Shown: positions 25,686-33,797 of the stretch, in pieces
How the letters are laid out: every line of letters begins with the position of its first letter
Position numbering within the stretch: the first letter of the stretch is position 1
NCBI GenBank assembly: GCA_963696505.1
Contig: CAVOKN010000012.1
Location: 109,319-173,318, forward strand
Reading direction: 5' to 3'
DNA from: CAVOKN01 sp963696505
GTDB taxonomy: Bacteria > Pseudomonadota > Gammaproteobacteria > Burkholderiales > Rhodocyclaceae
Length of the DNA: 64,000 bases
Notes under the pieces: model-generated
Told to the model about the DNA's origin: nothing
What the model saw: the letters and a program-made list of their open reading frames with translations, nothing else
Databases searched by the model: none
Made by a program: the position numbers and the translations under genes

Positions 25686-26891
25686 ATGCGCGTCAGCAGC
25701 GGAATGTTGTTCGACAGCAATGTCGCGACCATGCAGCGCCAGAGCGCCGCGCTGCTCCACACTCAGCAGCAGGTGGCAACGGGGCGGCGCATTCTTACTC
25801 CGGCGGACGATCCGGTGGCGGCCGCGCGTGCGCTGGAGGTGACTCAGGCGCGGGAAATGAACAGCCAGTACCGCATCAATCAGGACAGCGCCCGCAGCGC
25901 CCTCGGCTTGGCGGAAAGTCAGCTCGCGGCGGTCGGCGAGTTGATCCAGCACGTGCAGGAGCGCGCCGTTCAGGCCGGCAATCCGACGCTGTCTGCGAGC
26001 GATCGTGCCTCGGTCGCCAGGGACCTGCGCGCCCGCTTCGACCAACTGCTCGGCCTTGCCAATTCGACGGACGGCAGCGGTCAGTCGCTGTTCGCCGGCT
26101 ACCAGGGACAGGTGACGCCGTTCTCCGGCAGCGTTACCGGCGGCGTGAGCTATGCGGGTGACGACGGGCAGCGCGCGATACAGGTCGCTGCCTCGCGCCA
26201 GATTGCGGTTAGCGACGCGGGCAGCGAAGCCTTCATGCGCATCCGCAACGGCAACGGGACGTTCTCCGCGATCGCGGTGGCGGGTAACACAGGGAGCGGC
26301 CAGATCGACGCCGGCAATGCCGTCGGCGGCTATGCCGGCGGCCCCTACACCATCCGCTTCCAGGACAACGCAGGACAGCTCATCTACACGGTGACCGACG
26401 CCGCGACCGGAGCCACGTCTGCGGCGGTGGCCTACCGCAGCGGCCATGCCATCCAGTTCGCCGGACAGAACAGCGTCACCATCGCCGGTACGCCTGCGGC
26501 CGGCGACCAGTTCCAGATCGAACGCAGCACCAACCAGTCGCTGTTCGACACGATCGCCAATCTGATCTTGGCGATCGAGGCGCCCGTCGGCCCCGCCAGC
26601 GCCGCGACCCAGTTGTCGAATCGCATCGGCGAAGCCCTGGTCAATCTCTCCAACGGGCTCGACAAGGTGCTGAGCGTGCGTGCCAATGTCGGCTCGCGCC
26701 TCACCGAGATCGATGCTCTTCAGGGCGTGGGCGAGGATCTGCACCTCCAATACGAGCAGACGCTTTCCCGACTCCAGGATCTGGACTACGCAGAGGCGAT
26801 CTCGCAGCTCACGCGAGAGCAGACCAATCTCGAAGCGGCGCAGAAATCCTTTGCGCGGATCTCGCAACTCTCGCTGTTCAACTACCTATGA
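25686..26891 (+). CDS. flgL: FlgL, hook-filament junction protein 3
   Basis: A 401-residue flagellin-like junction protein. ATG 25686 has AGGAG upstream and gives the typical start MRVSSGMLFDSNVATMQRQS. The flagellin-type N-terminus (TGRRILTPADDPVAAARAL) and C-terminus (DYAEAISQLTREQTNLEAAQKSF) are intact. It joins FlgK to the flagellin filament. The 165-bp gap after flgK shows no clear promoter. Confidence 0.95.
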   Translation: MRVSSGMLFDSNVATMQRQSAALLHTQQQVATGRRILTPADDPVAAARALEVTQAREMNSQYRINQDSARSALGLAESQLAAVGELIQHVQERAVQAGNPTLSASDRASVARDLRARFDQLLGLANSTDGSGQSLFAGYQGQVTPFSGSVTGGVSYAGDDGQRAIQVAASRQIAVSDAGSEAFMRIRNGNGTFSAIAVAGNTGSGQIDAGNAVGGYAGGPYTIRFQDNAGQLIYTVTDAATGATSAAVAYRSGHAIQFAGQNSVTIAGTPAAGDQFQIERSTNQSLFDTIANLILAIEAPVGPASAATQLSNRIGEALVNLSNGLDKVLSVRANVGSRLTEIDALQGVGEDLHLQYEQTLSRLQDLDYAEAISQLTREQTNLEAAQKSFARISQLSLFNYL

Positions 26892-26906
26892 TGTTCTCGC
26901 GCCGCC

Positions 26907-27233
26907 GTGTCGCATGCTGGCCTGCGGGTGGCCGCCGTCGCGCTGCTGCTGGCCTTGAATGCAGGGCCGGTCGGTGCCGAGGGCGGCTTCTCCAGCTGGA
27001 GCGTGGATGAGGAATCCAGGGTGAATGACGAGGTGCGGCTGCGGCTGAGCATGCTCACCATCTATACCGGCGGCGCCGGTGCCGCACGGCTGACTTTCCT
27101 GCGCCGCGCCGAGGAGATCGCCCGTGAGAGCGGCTATCGCGAGGCGGTGGTGCTCCACTACGCCGAAGGCATAAGCTCGGGCCTGTTCTTCGCCCACCGC
27201 TATGCCGAAGGCGTGGTCCGGCTGCTTCCCTGA
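26907..27233 (+). CDS. Small secreted protein of unknown function after flgL
   Basis: A 108-residue protein with a signal peptide (hydrophobic stretch VAAVALLLALNA, probable cleavage after GPVGA) and a mature part of about 85 residues rich in charged amino acids, without cysteines. No family is recognised. It begins 15 bases after flgL, so it is probably co-transcribed with flgKL. The start is uncertain: GTG 26907 is used, and a basic MMFSRRR leader starting at 26888 lies one frame away, so one extra base may hide a longer signal peptide. Confidence 0.6.
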   Translation: MSHAGLRVAAVALLLALNAGPVGAEGGFSSWSVDEESRVNDEVRLRLSMLTIYTGGAGAARLTFLRRAEEIARESGYREAVVLHYAEGISSGLFFAHRYAEGVVRLLP

Positions 27234-27239
27234 TCTGGC

Positions 27240-27267
27240 CGGGCCGGTGCAAGGCCTGCACGGCCCG
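27240..27267. terminator. Hairpin between convergent flgL-side and fliR-side operons
   Basis: Arms 27240-27251 and 27257-27267 pair over 11 bp with one bulged G around a 5-base loop. There is no T run, so terminator activity is possible but unproven. It lies between convergent transcription units. Confidence 0.4.
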
Positions 27268-27293
27268 TCCCACGCCGGCGGTTCCCGCAGACG

Positions 27294-28088
27294 CTAGGGC
27301 GGGGTGGCGATGCCTGCCGCCAGGACGTTGCCGATCTGATCGAGCCCGCGCTCGAACAGACTCTGGAACACCGGTGCCATGTAGGACAGGGCCAGCAGCA
27401 GCACCGAGAAACCCACCAGCAGCGAAACCGGAAAGCCGATGGCGAACAGGTTGAGGGTCGGCGCGGCCCGGGTCAGCACCCCGAGGGCGATGTTGGTGAT
27501 GAGCAGCGCCGCAATCAGCGGCAGCGCCAGCAGCACGCCGGCAGAAAACAGGACGGCGCCCCAGCGGACCAGGGCGGCGAAACCCTCTGCGGCGAAGGGC
27601 GCGGCGCCGATCGGCAGGAGGGCGAAGCTCTGGGCGAGAGCCGCCAGCACCATCAGGTGGCCGTTCACCGCCAGGAACACCAGGGTGGCCAAAAGGCCGA
27701 GGAACTCGGCCAGCACTGCCGTCTGACCCGAATTCTGCGGGTCGTAGAACACGGCAAAGGAGAGGCCCATCTGCAGACCCACCAGTTCCCCGGCGACGTC
27801 GATCGCCGAGAACACGATGCGCATCGTGAATCCCATGGCCAGGCCGATCAGGACCTGCTGGGCCAGGATCGCCAGCCCAATGCCCGAGCCGGGTTCGATC
27901 GGCGGCAGGGGCGGCAATGCGGGCGCGAGTCCCACGGTGACGGCGAGACCGGCGAGCAGCCGCACGCGCTGGGGAACGGCGACGCTGTTGAGCACCGGTG
28001 CGCTTGCCAGCAGCGCCAGCACCCGCGCCAGAGGAAAGAAGAAAGCCGCCAGCCAGGCGTCGAGCTGGGCCGAGGTGACGGATAGCAC
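27294..28088 (-). CDS. fliR: FliR, export gate membrane protein
   Basis: A 264-residue protein with six or so hydrophobic segments and the FliR landmarks FAVFYDPQNSGQTAVLAEFL near the middle and ALPLIAALLITNIALGVL. With FliP and FliQ it forms the FliP5Q4R1 export pore. It is the last gene of the fliF-to-fliR minus-strand run. Confidence 0.95.
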   Translation of the reverse strand: MLSVTSAQLDAWLAAFFFPLARVLALLASAPVLNSVAVPQRVRLLAGLAVTVGLAPALPPLPPIEPGSGIGLAILAQQVLIGLAMGFTMRIVFSAIDVAGELVGLQMGLSFAVFYDPQNSGQTAVLAEFLGLLATLVFLAVNGHLMVLAALAQSFALLPIGAAPFAAEGFAALVRWGAVLFSAGVLLALPLIAALLITNIALGVLTRAAPTLNLFAIGFPVSLLVGFSVLLLALSYMAPVFQSLFERGLDQIGNVLAAGIATPP

Positions 28089-28109
28089 GGCGGCGAGCCC
28101 GCTGCGGCG

Positions 28110-28379
28110 CTAGCCGATCATCCCGGGAATGTTCTCGAACAGCCGGCGCATGAAGTCAGTCATGATGGTCAGCATCCACGGGCCGGCGACCACCAGCGCG
28201 ACGAACATCGCCACCAGCTTGGGAATGAACGATAAGGTCATCTCGTTGATCTGGGTAGCCGCCTGGAAGATGCTGACGATCAGCCCGGTCACCAGCGCGG
28301 CGAGCAGCAGCGGGGCCGAGAGCAGGAGCGTGACCTCGACCGCCTGGCGGCCGATCTCGACGACGGTTGTCGGTGTCAT
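28110..28379 (-). CDS. fliQ: FliQ, export gate membrane protein
   Basis: An 89-residue protein with two membrane helices, starting MTPTTVVEIGRQAVEVTLLLSAPLLL and containing FQAATQINEMTLSFIPK. This is the standard FliQ length and motif. Four copies pack around FliP in the export pore. Confidence 0.96.
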   Translation of the reverse strand: MTPTTVVEIGRQAVEVTLLLSAPLLLAALVTGLIVSIFQAATQINEMTLSFIPKLVAMFVALVVAGPWMLTIMTDFMRRLFENIPGMIG

Positions 28380-28390
28380 GAGTCGGAACC

Positions 28391-29140
28391 TCAGCCGAAG
28401 CTCTGGATCAGCGATCCCACCAGCAGCGTCCAGCCGTCCACCAGCACGAAGAGCATGATCTTGAAGGGGAGCGAAACGATCACCGGCGACATCATCATCA
28501 TGCCCATGGACATCAGCACCGAGGCTACCACCATGTCGATGATGAGGAAGGGAATGAAGACGATGAAGCCGATCTGGAATGCGGTCTTCAGCTCGGAGGT
28601 GACGAAGGAGGGAATCACCACCCGCATCGGCAGATCCTCGGCCTTTTCCACTTTGGGCGCATCGGCAATCTTGGCGAACAGGCTGAGATCAGCTTCGCGC
28701 GTCTGCTTCAGCATGAAGCCGCGCAGCGGTTCGGCGCCGTTCGCCAGCGCCTGCTCGAAGCCGATGCGGTTCTCCGCCAGCGGCAGGTAGGCGTCGGCGT
28801 AGATCTTCTGGGCCGTCGGGGCCATCACGAAGAAGGTGAGGAACAGCGCGAGGCCGACCATCACCTGGTTCGGAGGCGATGTCTGGGTGCCCAGCGCATG
28901 GCGCAACAGGGACAGGACGATGATGATCCGCGTGAATGCTGTCATCATCAGAATGGCGGCGGGCAGGAAGCTCAGGCCGGTGAGCAGCAGCAGGGTCTGG
29001 ATCGACAGGCTGTAGGTCTGGCCGCCGCCGGGAGCCGGGGTGGCGGTCAGGGCGGGCAGGGCCTGGGCGAAGGCGCTGGCGGGCAGCAGCATTGCGCCGA
29101 GTGCCAGAACGGTGAGACCGAGGAGGCTGATTCGCAGCAT
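28391..29140 (-). CDS. fliP: FliP, export gate membrane protein
   Basis: A 249-residue protein. ATG 29140 is chosen because it gives a signal peptide (LLGLTVLALGAMLLPASAFA), which FliP normally has; an open frame reaches back to 29266 into the end of fliO. FliP signatures FTRIIIVLSLLRHALGTQ and FQIGFIVFIPFLIIDMVVASVLM are present. Five copies form the core of the export pore. Confidence 0.95.
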   Translation of the reverse strand: MLRISLLGLTVLALGAMLLPASAFAQALPALTATPAPGGGQTYSLSIQTLLLLTGLSFLPAAILMMTAFTRIIIVLSLLRHALGTQTSPPNQVMVGLALFLTFFVMAPTAQKIYADAYLPLAENRIGFEQALANGAEPLRGFMLKQTREADLSLFAKIADAPKVEKAEDLPMRVVIPSFVTSELKTAFQIGFIVFIPFLIIDMVVASVLMSMGMMMMSPVIVSLPFKIMLFVLVDGWTLLVGSLIQSFG

Positions 29141-29252
29141 CAGCGAGGCCAGCCGCGCAGCCCTGAGCCGGCGCGCCCGCTCTGAGCGCGCGCGCGCCGC
29201 AATCTTTGCCTGCTTCCCGCCGGACGGCCACGCGTCCGACCATGCGGCGGCA

Positions 29253-29693
29253 TTACCTTGGCCCATGCTTGCGCTCCAGGGCGTTATCGAGCCAGCCGCG
29301 GAAGCTGCCCGCCGGAGCGGACCCGAGCGCTACGGCTGGCGAAGCTGCGCGCGGCAGCTGGTGCAGGGTGTTCACCCGGCCGGGGGCAACGCCGAGAACC
29401 AGCCAGGTCTCTCCGACTTCCACCAACACGACCCGTTCGCGCGGTCCGACTGCGACGCCGCCGACCACCCGCATCAGGCCCGACGCGGCGGCAGCGCCGG
29501 CGGAGAGTCTTTTGAGCAGCCAGAGGCTGCCGACAAGCAGGCCGATGACAAGCACCAGGCCGAAGACCATCTGCATCACGCTTGTCGCCAGGACCGGTGC
29601 GCTCGATGCCGTGACCTGGGCAAGTGCGTTGCCGGGCCATGGCAGGACGGTTGCGGCGAGCGATACGGCGGCGCGAGGCAGGCGTGGTTCCAT
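29253..29693 (-). CDS. fliO: FliO, export gate assembly protein
   Basis: A 146-residue protein with a signal-like N-terminus, one clear membrane segment (VMQMVFGLVLVIGLLVGSLWLL) and a short cytoplasmic domain (PRERVVLVEVGETWLVLGV). FliO helps the FliP ring assemble. It is the least conserved gate component, and position upstream of fliP supports the call. Unusually, 166 bp separate it from fliN. Confidence 0.88.
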   Translation of the reverse strand: MEPRLPRAAVSLAATVLPWPGNALAQVTASSAPVLATSVMQMVFGLVLVIGLLVGSLWLLKRLSAGAAAASGLMRVVGGVAVGPRERVVLVEVGETWLVLGVAPGRVNTLHQLPRAASPAVALGSAPAGSFRGWLDNALERKHGPR

Positions 29694-29788
29694 GGCTGTA
29701 GCGTAGCGCGGGGCCGCGTCGCCTCAGTGCCGGAGGAGCGGGGGAAAAGCGGGGCAATTTCCAGCTTCGGGGTTAGGGCGACAAGAAA

Positions 29789-29818
29789 GGGCAGTGTCGG
29801 TAGCCCCGATCACTGCCC
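29789..29818 (-). terminator. Hairpin in the fliN-fliO gap (possible attenuator)
   Basis: GGGCAGTG pairs with CACTGCCC and inner TCGG with CCGA, one base bulged. Read on the minus strand the hairpin is followed by CCCTTTCTTGT, a weak U-tract. The right arm is an 18-mer also found at 4534-4551. It may partially terminate between fliN and fliO. Confidence 0.45.
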
Positions 29819-29859
29819 GTCGGGAGGTTCTTCGCGGCGCAGGCGTCGTCGAGTCGCCG

Positions 29860-30288
29860 CTAGCGGTTGAGCTTGCGCATGCGCTCTGCGGGCGTGACGA
29901 TGTCGGTGAGGCGGATGCCGAATTTCTCGTTGACCACGACCACCTCGCCCTGGGCGATCAGGGTGCCGTTCACGAGCACGTCCATCGGTTCGCCGGCCAG
30001 CGCATCCAGTTCTACCACCGAACCATGGGCGAGCTGCAGCAGATTGCGAATCGAGATCCGGGTGCGTCCGAGTTCCACCGAGAGCTCGACGGGAATATCC
30101 AGGATCATGTCGAAGTCATGGAGCGGTCCGGACTTGGCGCCGCCCTCGGCGAACTGGGGGAAGATCTGCGCCGGTTGCGCCTCGGCGGCGGCGGAGCGTG
30201 CCGCTTCCTGGGTTGCCTGCTCGGCCATCGCAGCGGCCCAGTCCTCGTCGCCCGCCTGGGGAGCAACCTGGAGTTCGGTATCGGTCAT
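29860..30288 (-). CDS. fliN: FliN, C-ring switch protein
   Basis: A 142-residue protein. The C-terminal SpoA domain (LDIPVELSVELGRTRISIRNLLQLAHGS and following) is complete; the N-terminal 50 residues are Ala/Glu-rich. FliN lines the bottom of the C-ring, docks FliH-FliI and helps set rotation direction. It starts 9 bases after fliM. Confidence 0.95.
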   Translation of the reverse strand: MTDTELQVAPQAGDEDWAAAMAEQATQEAARSAAAEAQPAQIFPQFAEGGAKSGPLHDFDMILDIPVELSVELGRTRISIRNLLQLAHGSVVELDALAGEPMDVLVNGTLIAQGEVVVVNEKFGIRLTDIVTPAERMRKLNR

Positions 30289-30297
30289 GAGTTTCTC

Positions 30298-31290
30298 CTA
30301 CTGTTGCGCGGCGGCGGGTTCGGCCTGGGTGACGAAACGCTCGACCCGCAGGGCATACTTGCCGCCCTGCACGCCGTAGCGGCATTCCATCAGCGGCACG
30401 TCGCACACCCGGGCCTGAGCCAGTTCGTGGATGTTCACCGGCACTACGTCGCCCACCTTCATCGCGAGTATCTGGCGCAACGTGATGGCTGCCGATCCGA
30501 AGCTCGCCTGCAACTCTACTTCGGCATCCTGGACCTTCGTTGCCAGATGCTGGGTCCAGCGCTTGTCGGCCACGACGGGGTCGCCCTGGATCGCGTGCTG
30601 GAGTTTCTGCCGTATCGGTTCGATCATCGAATAAGGCATGCAGACCTGGATTTCCGTCGTACTGCCGCTGAATTCCAGACTGAGCGCGAAGCTCACCGCC
30701 ATCTCGTTCGGCGCCGCAATGCTGGCGAACTGGGAATTCGTCTCCGACCGCAGATACTCGAAGCGCAGCGGGAACACCGGTTGCCACGCCTTCTCGTATT
30801 CGTGAAATGCCACCTTGAGCAGGCCCTGGATGATCCGATGCTCGGTGGGCGAGAACTCGCGGCCTTCGGCGCGGCCGTGGAAGCGTCCGTCGCCGCCGAA
30901 CAGGTTGTCCACGACGAGGAACACCAGATTCGGGTCGAGCACGAAGAGCGCGGTGCCGCGCAGCGGCTTGGCCTGCACCAGATTCAGGTTGCTGGGCACC
31001 ACCAGGTTGCGCACGAACTCGCCGTACTTCTGCACCTTGATCGGGCCGGCCGCGATCTGCGCACTGCGGTGCATGTAATTGAACAGACCGGAGGCGAAGT
31101 TACGCGCGAAGCGTTCGTTGATCAACTCCAGGGTGGGCAAGCGCCCATCGACGGCGCGCTGCTGGTTCGCCAGGTCGCAGGGGCGCGCGCCGCCCGTATC
31201 GTCGGGCAACGCCCGGACCTCCTCGGGCTCGCCGGCGACGCCCTTGAGCAGGGCGTCCACCTCGTCCTGGGACAGAAACTCCTGCGTCAT
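30298..31290 (-). CDS. fliM: FliM, C-ring switch protein
   Basis: A 330-residue protein with the N-terminal CheY-binding peptide (EFLSQDEVDALL), the middle GGxG-type domain (VDNLFGGDGRFHGRAEGREF) and the C-terminal SpoA domain. FliM receives CheY-P and links FliG and FliN. It lies in the fliL-fliM-fliN order common to proteobacteria. Confidence 0.97.
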   Translation of the reverse strand: MTQEFLSQDEVDALLKGVAGEPEEVRALPDDTGGARPCDLANQQRAVDGRLPTLELINERFARNFASGLFNYMHRSAQIAAGPIKVQKYGEFVRNLVVPSNLNLVQAKPLRGTALFVLDPNLVFLVVDNLFGGDGRFHGRAEGREFSPTEHRIIQGLLKVAFHEYEKAWQPVFPLRFEYLRSETNSQFASIAAPNEMAVSFALSLEFSGSTTEIQVCMPYSMIEPIRQKLQHAIQGDPVVADKRWTQHLATKVQDAEVELQASFGSAAITLRQILAMKVGDVVPVNIHELAQARVCDVPLMECRYGVQGGKYALRVERFVTQAEPAAAQQ

Positions 31291-31300
31291 GGAGCGATGC

Positions 31301-31879
31301 CTACTGGACGATGAAGGAGGTGAACAGTACGCCGGTCACCGGGCCATCTTCGGCGGCCGCCTTGGTGGCCACCTTGCCGATCGGCTTGCTGGTTGCGACG
31401 GTCTTCACCGGCTTGCCGGCCGACGGGTCGAGGATGCGGTTCGACTCGATGCGGATTTCTTCGGCGAGCGCCTCGCGCCCCTCCGGCGTTGCGATCTCGG
31501 ACGGCTTCTTGCCCGACAGCAGCAGCAGGATGCGGTGGCGCAGTTCGGGCATGTAGACCTTGATCTGTTCCCCGACGTCCTTGTCGGCGATCTTCAGCGT
31601 GGCGACCACCTGCAGATACTGCTCGCCGCTTTCCGGCTGAAGGTTCACCGTGAAGGGTTCGAGGTTCACGAACAGAGGCGCTTTGCTGGGCTTGGCCTTG
31701 GCTTCCTTGTGCTCGTCGCCGCCTTGTCCGCCCAGCAGGAACAGCGCAGCGCCGGCACCGATTGCGATCACCGCCACCGCCGCGACCACGATGAGGATGA
31801 GCTTCTTGCCCTTACCCTTGCCCTTGGGTTTGGCCGCCGCCGCGGTGTCGTCGGCTTTCTTGGGTGCTTCCTTGGCCAT
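31301..31879 (-). CDS. fliL: FliL, stator-associated membrane protein
   Basis: A 192-residue protein with a Lys-rich N-terminus, one membrane segment (about 27-48) and a periplasmic stomatin-like domain (YLQVVATLKIADKDVGEQIKV). It surrounds and supports stators under load. ATG 31879 is chosen for its upstream GGAG. A 120-bp gap separates it from fliK, unlike the tight spacing elsewhere. Confidence 0.94.
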   Translation of the reverse strand: MAKEAPKKADDTAAAAKPKGKGKGKKLILIVVAAVAVIAIGAGAALFLLGGQGGDEHKEAKAKPSKAPLFVNLEPFTVNLQPESGEQYLQVVATLKIADKDVGEQIKVYMPELRHRILLLLSGKKPSEIATPEGREALAEEIRIESNRILDPSAGKPVKTVATSKPIGKVATKAAAEDGPVTGVLFTSFIVQ

Positions 31880-31933
31880 GTTCTGCTCCGTCTGCGTACC
31901 TGGCGACATTATGTGGATCGAGGGCGCGCGGCG

Positions 31934-31955
31934 TTGCCGCGAAAAGCGCAGGCAA
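31934..31955 (-). promoter_or_regulatory. Possible control elements upstream of fliL
   Basis: TTGCCG (31934-31939) and GGCAA (31951-31955) half-sites, in divergent order, lie in the 120-bp fliK-fliL gap. On the minus strand upstream of them GGGCACC-N4-CTGAA resembles a sigma-54 promoter, but the essential GC reads GA. Weak. Confidence 0.2.
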
Positions 31956-31999
31956 TTGCGCCCAATTCAGTGAAGGTGCCCAAGGTCCTCACCTCGGGC

Positions 32000-33178
32000 T
32001 TAGACGAAGGTGTTGACCAGGCCGCGATGCCTGCTCGCAGGCGGACCCGCGGGCAGGGCAGCGCTGGCGATAGTGTCGATGCGGTGGCGCGCCCCGCCGC
32101 GCGTCTCGCCGCGCTGGTCGCGCGCCGGCGAATCGCCGCTGACGCTGGTCTGGCCGAGGGAAATGCCGACGGCGGCAAACACTTCGCGCAGGCGTGCCAG
32201 GGACTGCTCCAGGGCTTCCCGCACCTGCGGGTTGGGCGACACGAACAGGGCGCTGGTTTCGCCGCTCTGGCTCACGGTAAGCGTGACTTCGACCTTGCCC
32301 ATCTGCGGCGGCGTCAGCACCAGTTCCGCCCGGCTCTCGTTGCGACCGGCAAGCCAGACGAGTTTCTGTGTCATTTCCTCGCCCCAGCGCGGCGCCGCTA
32401 CCGGGGTTTCCAGGCGCAGCGAAGGGGTCGCGTCGGCGGCGGCGCCCTGGCGGCTGGATTGTGTCGAAGGGCCGACGGGCGCCGTCTCGGCGCCGGGGAG
32501 CGTCGAGGCCTCGGCGGCGGCGGGCGACAGGCGTTCGGCGGTGCTGCCGGCACTCAATGCGGCAGCTTCGACCGGCGCGTTCATGCCGGCGGCAGGAACT
32601 GCCGGCGGCAAGTCCGTCTGCCGGGAGGCCGCAACTGCGGGATGCGCTTCCTTCATGCCATTCGCCTGGGCCGGCGGCGGCTCGCGCCGTGTTGTGGCGG
32701 CTGTCGGGCTGACGGGCGCATCCGGTGGCAGCAGCGTCGTCGTCGTCGCGGCCGGCGCGGGCCCGGCAGTATGCATCCGGACTTCGGTCGTAGCCAGCGC
32801 GGGCCCGATGCCTGGAGTGGTGGCGTTCCCTGTCGACTGACTTTCGACGCCAACGGCCTTCGGTTCGCCCTTGGGGACTGCGGGCAGCGCGCCAACCTGG
32901 GCGGCGATGAGCGCGAACAGCACGCTGGCATCCGCGCTGGCGGCGTCGGCCGGGGCTTCCGCAAGCGCCTCCTCGCCGGCGATCAGCAGCGGCGCCATGC
33001 CAGGGTCGTTGGCCGGGGCTTCGCCGTCGATGCCCGAAATGCGGCCCGCCAGGACGGCCTTGAAGTCGGCACCGGCGTCCCGCTCGCCGGCGGTGGCGGC
33101 ATCGGCGGGAACGGCCTGGACGGCGGTTGCGGCCGTTGCCGCGGGAACGGCGAGAGCCTGGACGGGGATCGGGGACAT
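32000..33178 (-). CDS. fliK: FliK, hook-length control protein
   Basis: A 392-residue protein of the FliK type: a long Ala/Pro/Thr-rich N-terminal ruler and the conserved C-terminal domain (about 285-355, ELVLTPPQMGKVEVTLTVSQSGE). It measures hook length and triggers the FlhB specificity switch. A second FliK-like gene lies at 42.9-44.1 kb. Confidence 0.92.
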   Translation of the reverse strand: MSPIPVQALAVPAATAATAVQAVPADAATAGERDAGADFKAVLAGRISGIDGEAPANDPGMAPLLIAGEEALAEAPADAASADASVLFALIAAQVGALPAVPKGEPKAVGVESQSTGNATTPGIGPALATTEVRMHTAGPAPAATTTTLLPPDAPVSPTAATTRREPPPAQANGMKEAHPAVAASRQTDLPPAVPAAGMNAPVEAAALSAGSTAERLSPAAAEASTLPGAETAPVGPSTQSSRQGAAADATPSLRLETPVAAPRWGEEMTQKLVWLAGRNESRAELVLTPPQMGKVEVTLTVSQSGETSALFVSPNPQVREALEQSLARLREVFAAVGISLGQTSVSGDSPARDQRGETRGGARHRIDTIASAALPAGPPASRHRGLVNTFV

Positions 33179-33234
33179 CGTTCGGTACCGGTGGAGGGTT
33201 TCAGCGAGGGTTCAGCAAGCGTCATGCCACCCGT

Positions 33235-33699
33235 TCATGGCGCGGCCTCCTGATCGGCCTCGTCGGCAGGCTTGGCTCGCGCAGCGTGTTCGTCGCTCGA
33301 CTTCTGCTCCGCCTTGCCCTCCGCCCGGTGCCGTTCGGCGAGGTGGCGCTGGGAGAGCGTGTCGAAGGCCTTTGCGCGGACGCGCTGGTCGAGCCAGGCG
33401 CGCTGGCCGTCGCTGGTGCGCTGGCGCGAGGTGTTGAGCGCAGCCTGCTGCTGGGCGATCGCCTCGTCGAGCCGCCCGAGGAATGCCTGGTAGTTCGCCC
33501 AGAGGTCGCGCTCTATCCCGTCGCGCGCTGCGTCGAGGAAACGCTGGTGGTATTCGTTGCGATACTCCACCAGCAGGGTCAGGCGTTTGGCGCCTTCCTG
33601 CTCGCTCGCCAACAGTTGGCCGAGCCGGCGGGCGGCTTCGTCAAGGCGGGCATGGGATAGGTCAACGAGGGGCTGGAGGGGGAAATTGTTGTTGGCCAC
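33235..33699 (-). CDS. fliJ: FliJ, export ATPase stalk/chaperone escort
   Basis: A 154-residue, highly charged coiled-coil protein. The GTG start at 33699 has AGAGG upstream and gives ANNNFPLQPLVDLSHARLDEA. FliJ inserts in the FliI hexamer like the gamma stalk of F1 and links ATPase to the gate. Position after fliI and length fit the family. Confidence 0.88.
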   Translation of the reverse strand: MANNNFPLQPLVDLSHARLDEAARRLGQLLASEQEGAKRLTLLVEYRNEYHQRFLDAARDGIERDLWANYQAFLGRLDEAIAQQQAALNTSRQRTSDGQRAWLDQRVRAKAFDTLSQRHLAERHRAEGKAEQKSSDEHAARAKPADEADQEAAP

Positions 33700-33797
33700 G
33701 TTATCCTCTTGGGGGGCGTTACGGCGTAGGGGAGCGAAACGTCTTTGTCGGCAGGGTCTGGCAGGCGGTTTGCCTCGATCGGATCGGCGACTTCGGC

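Noticed and set aside
31079..33253. 724-codon plus-strand open frame across fliM, fliL and fliK
   Set aside because: Antisense shadow of three recognised genes.
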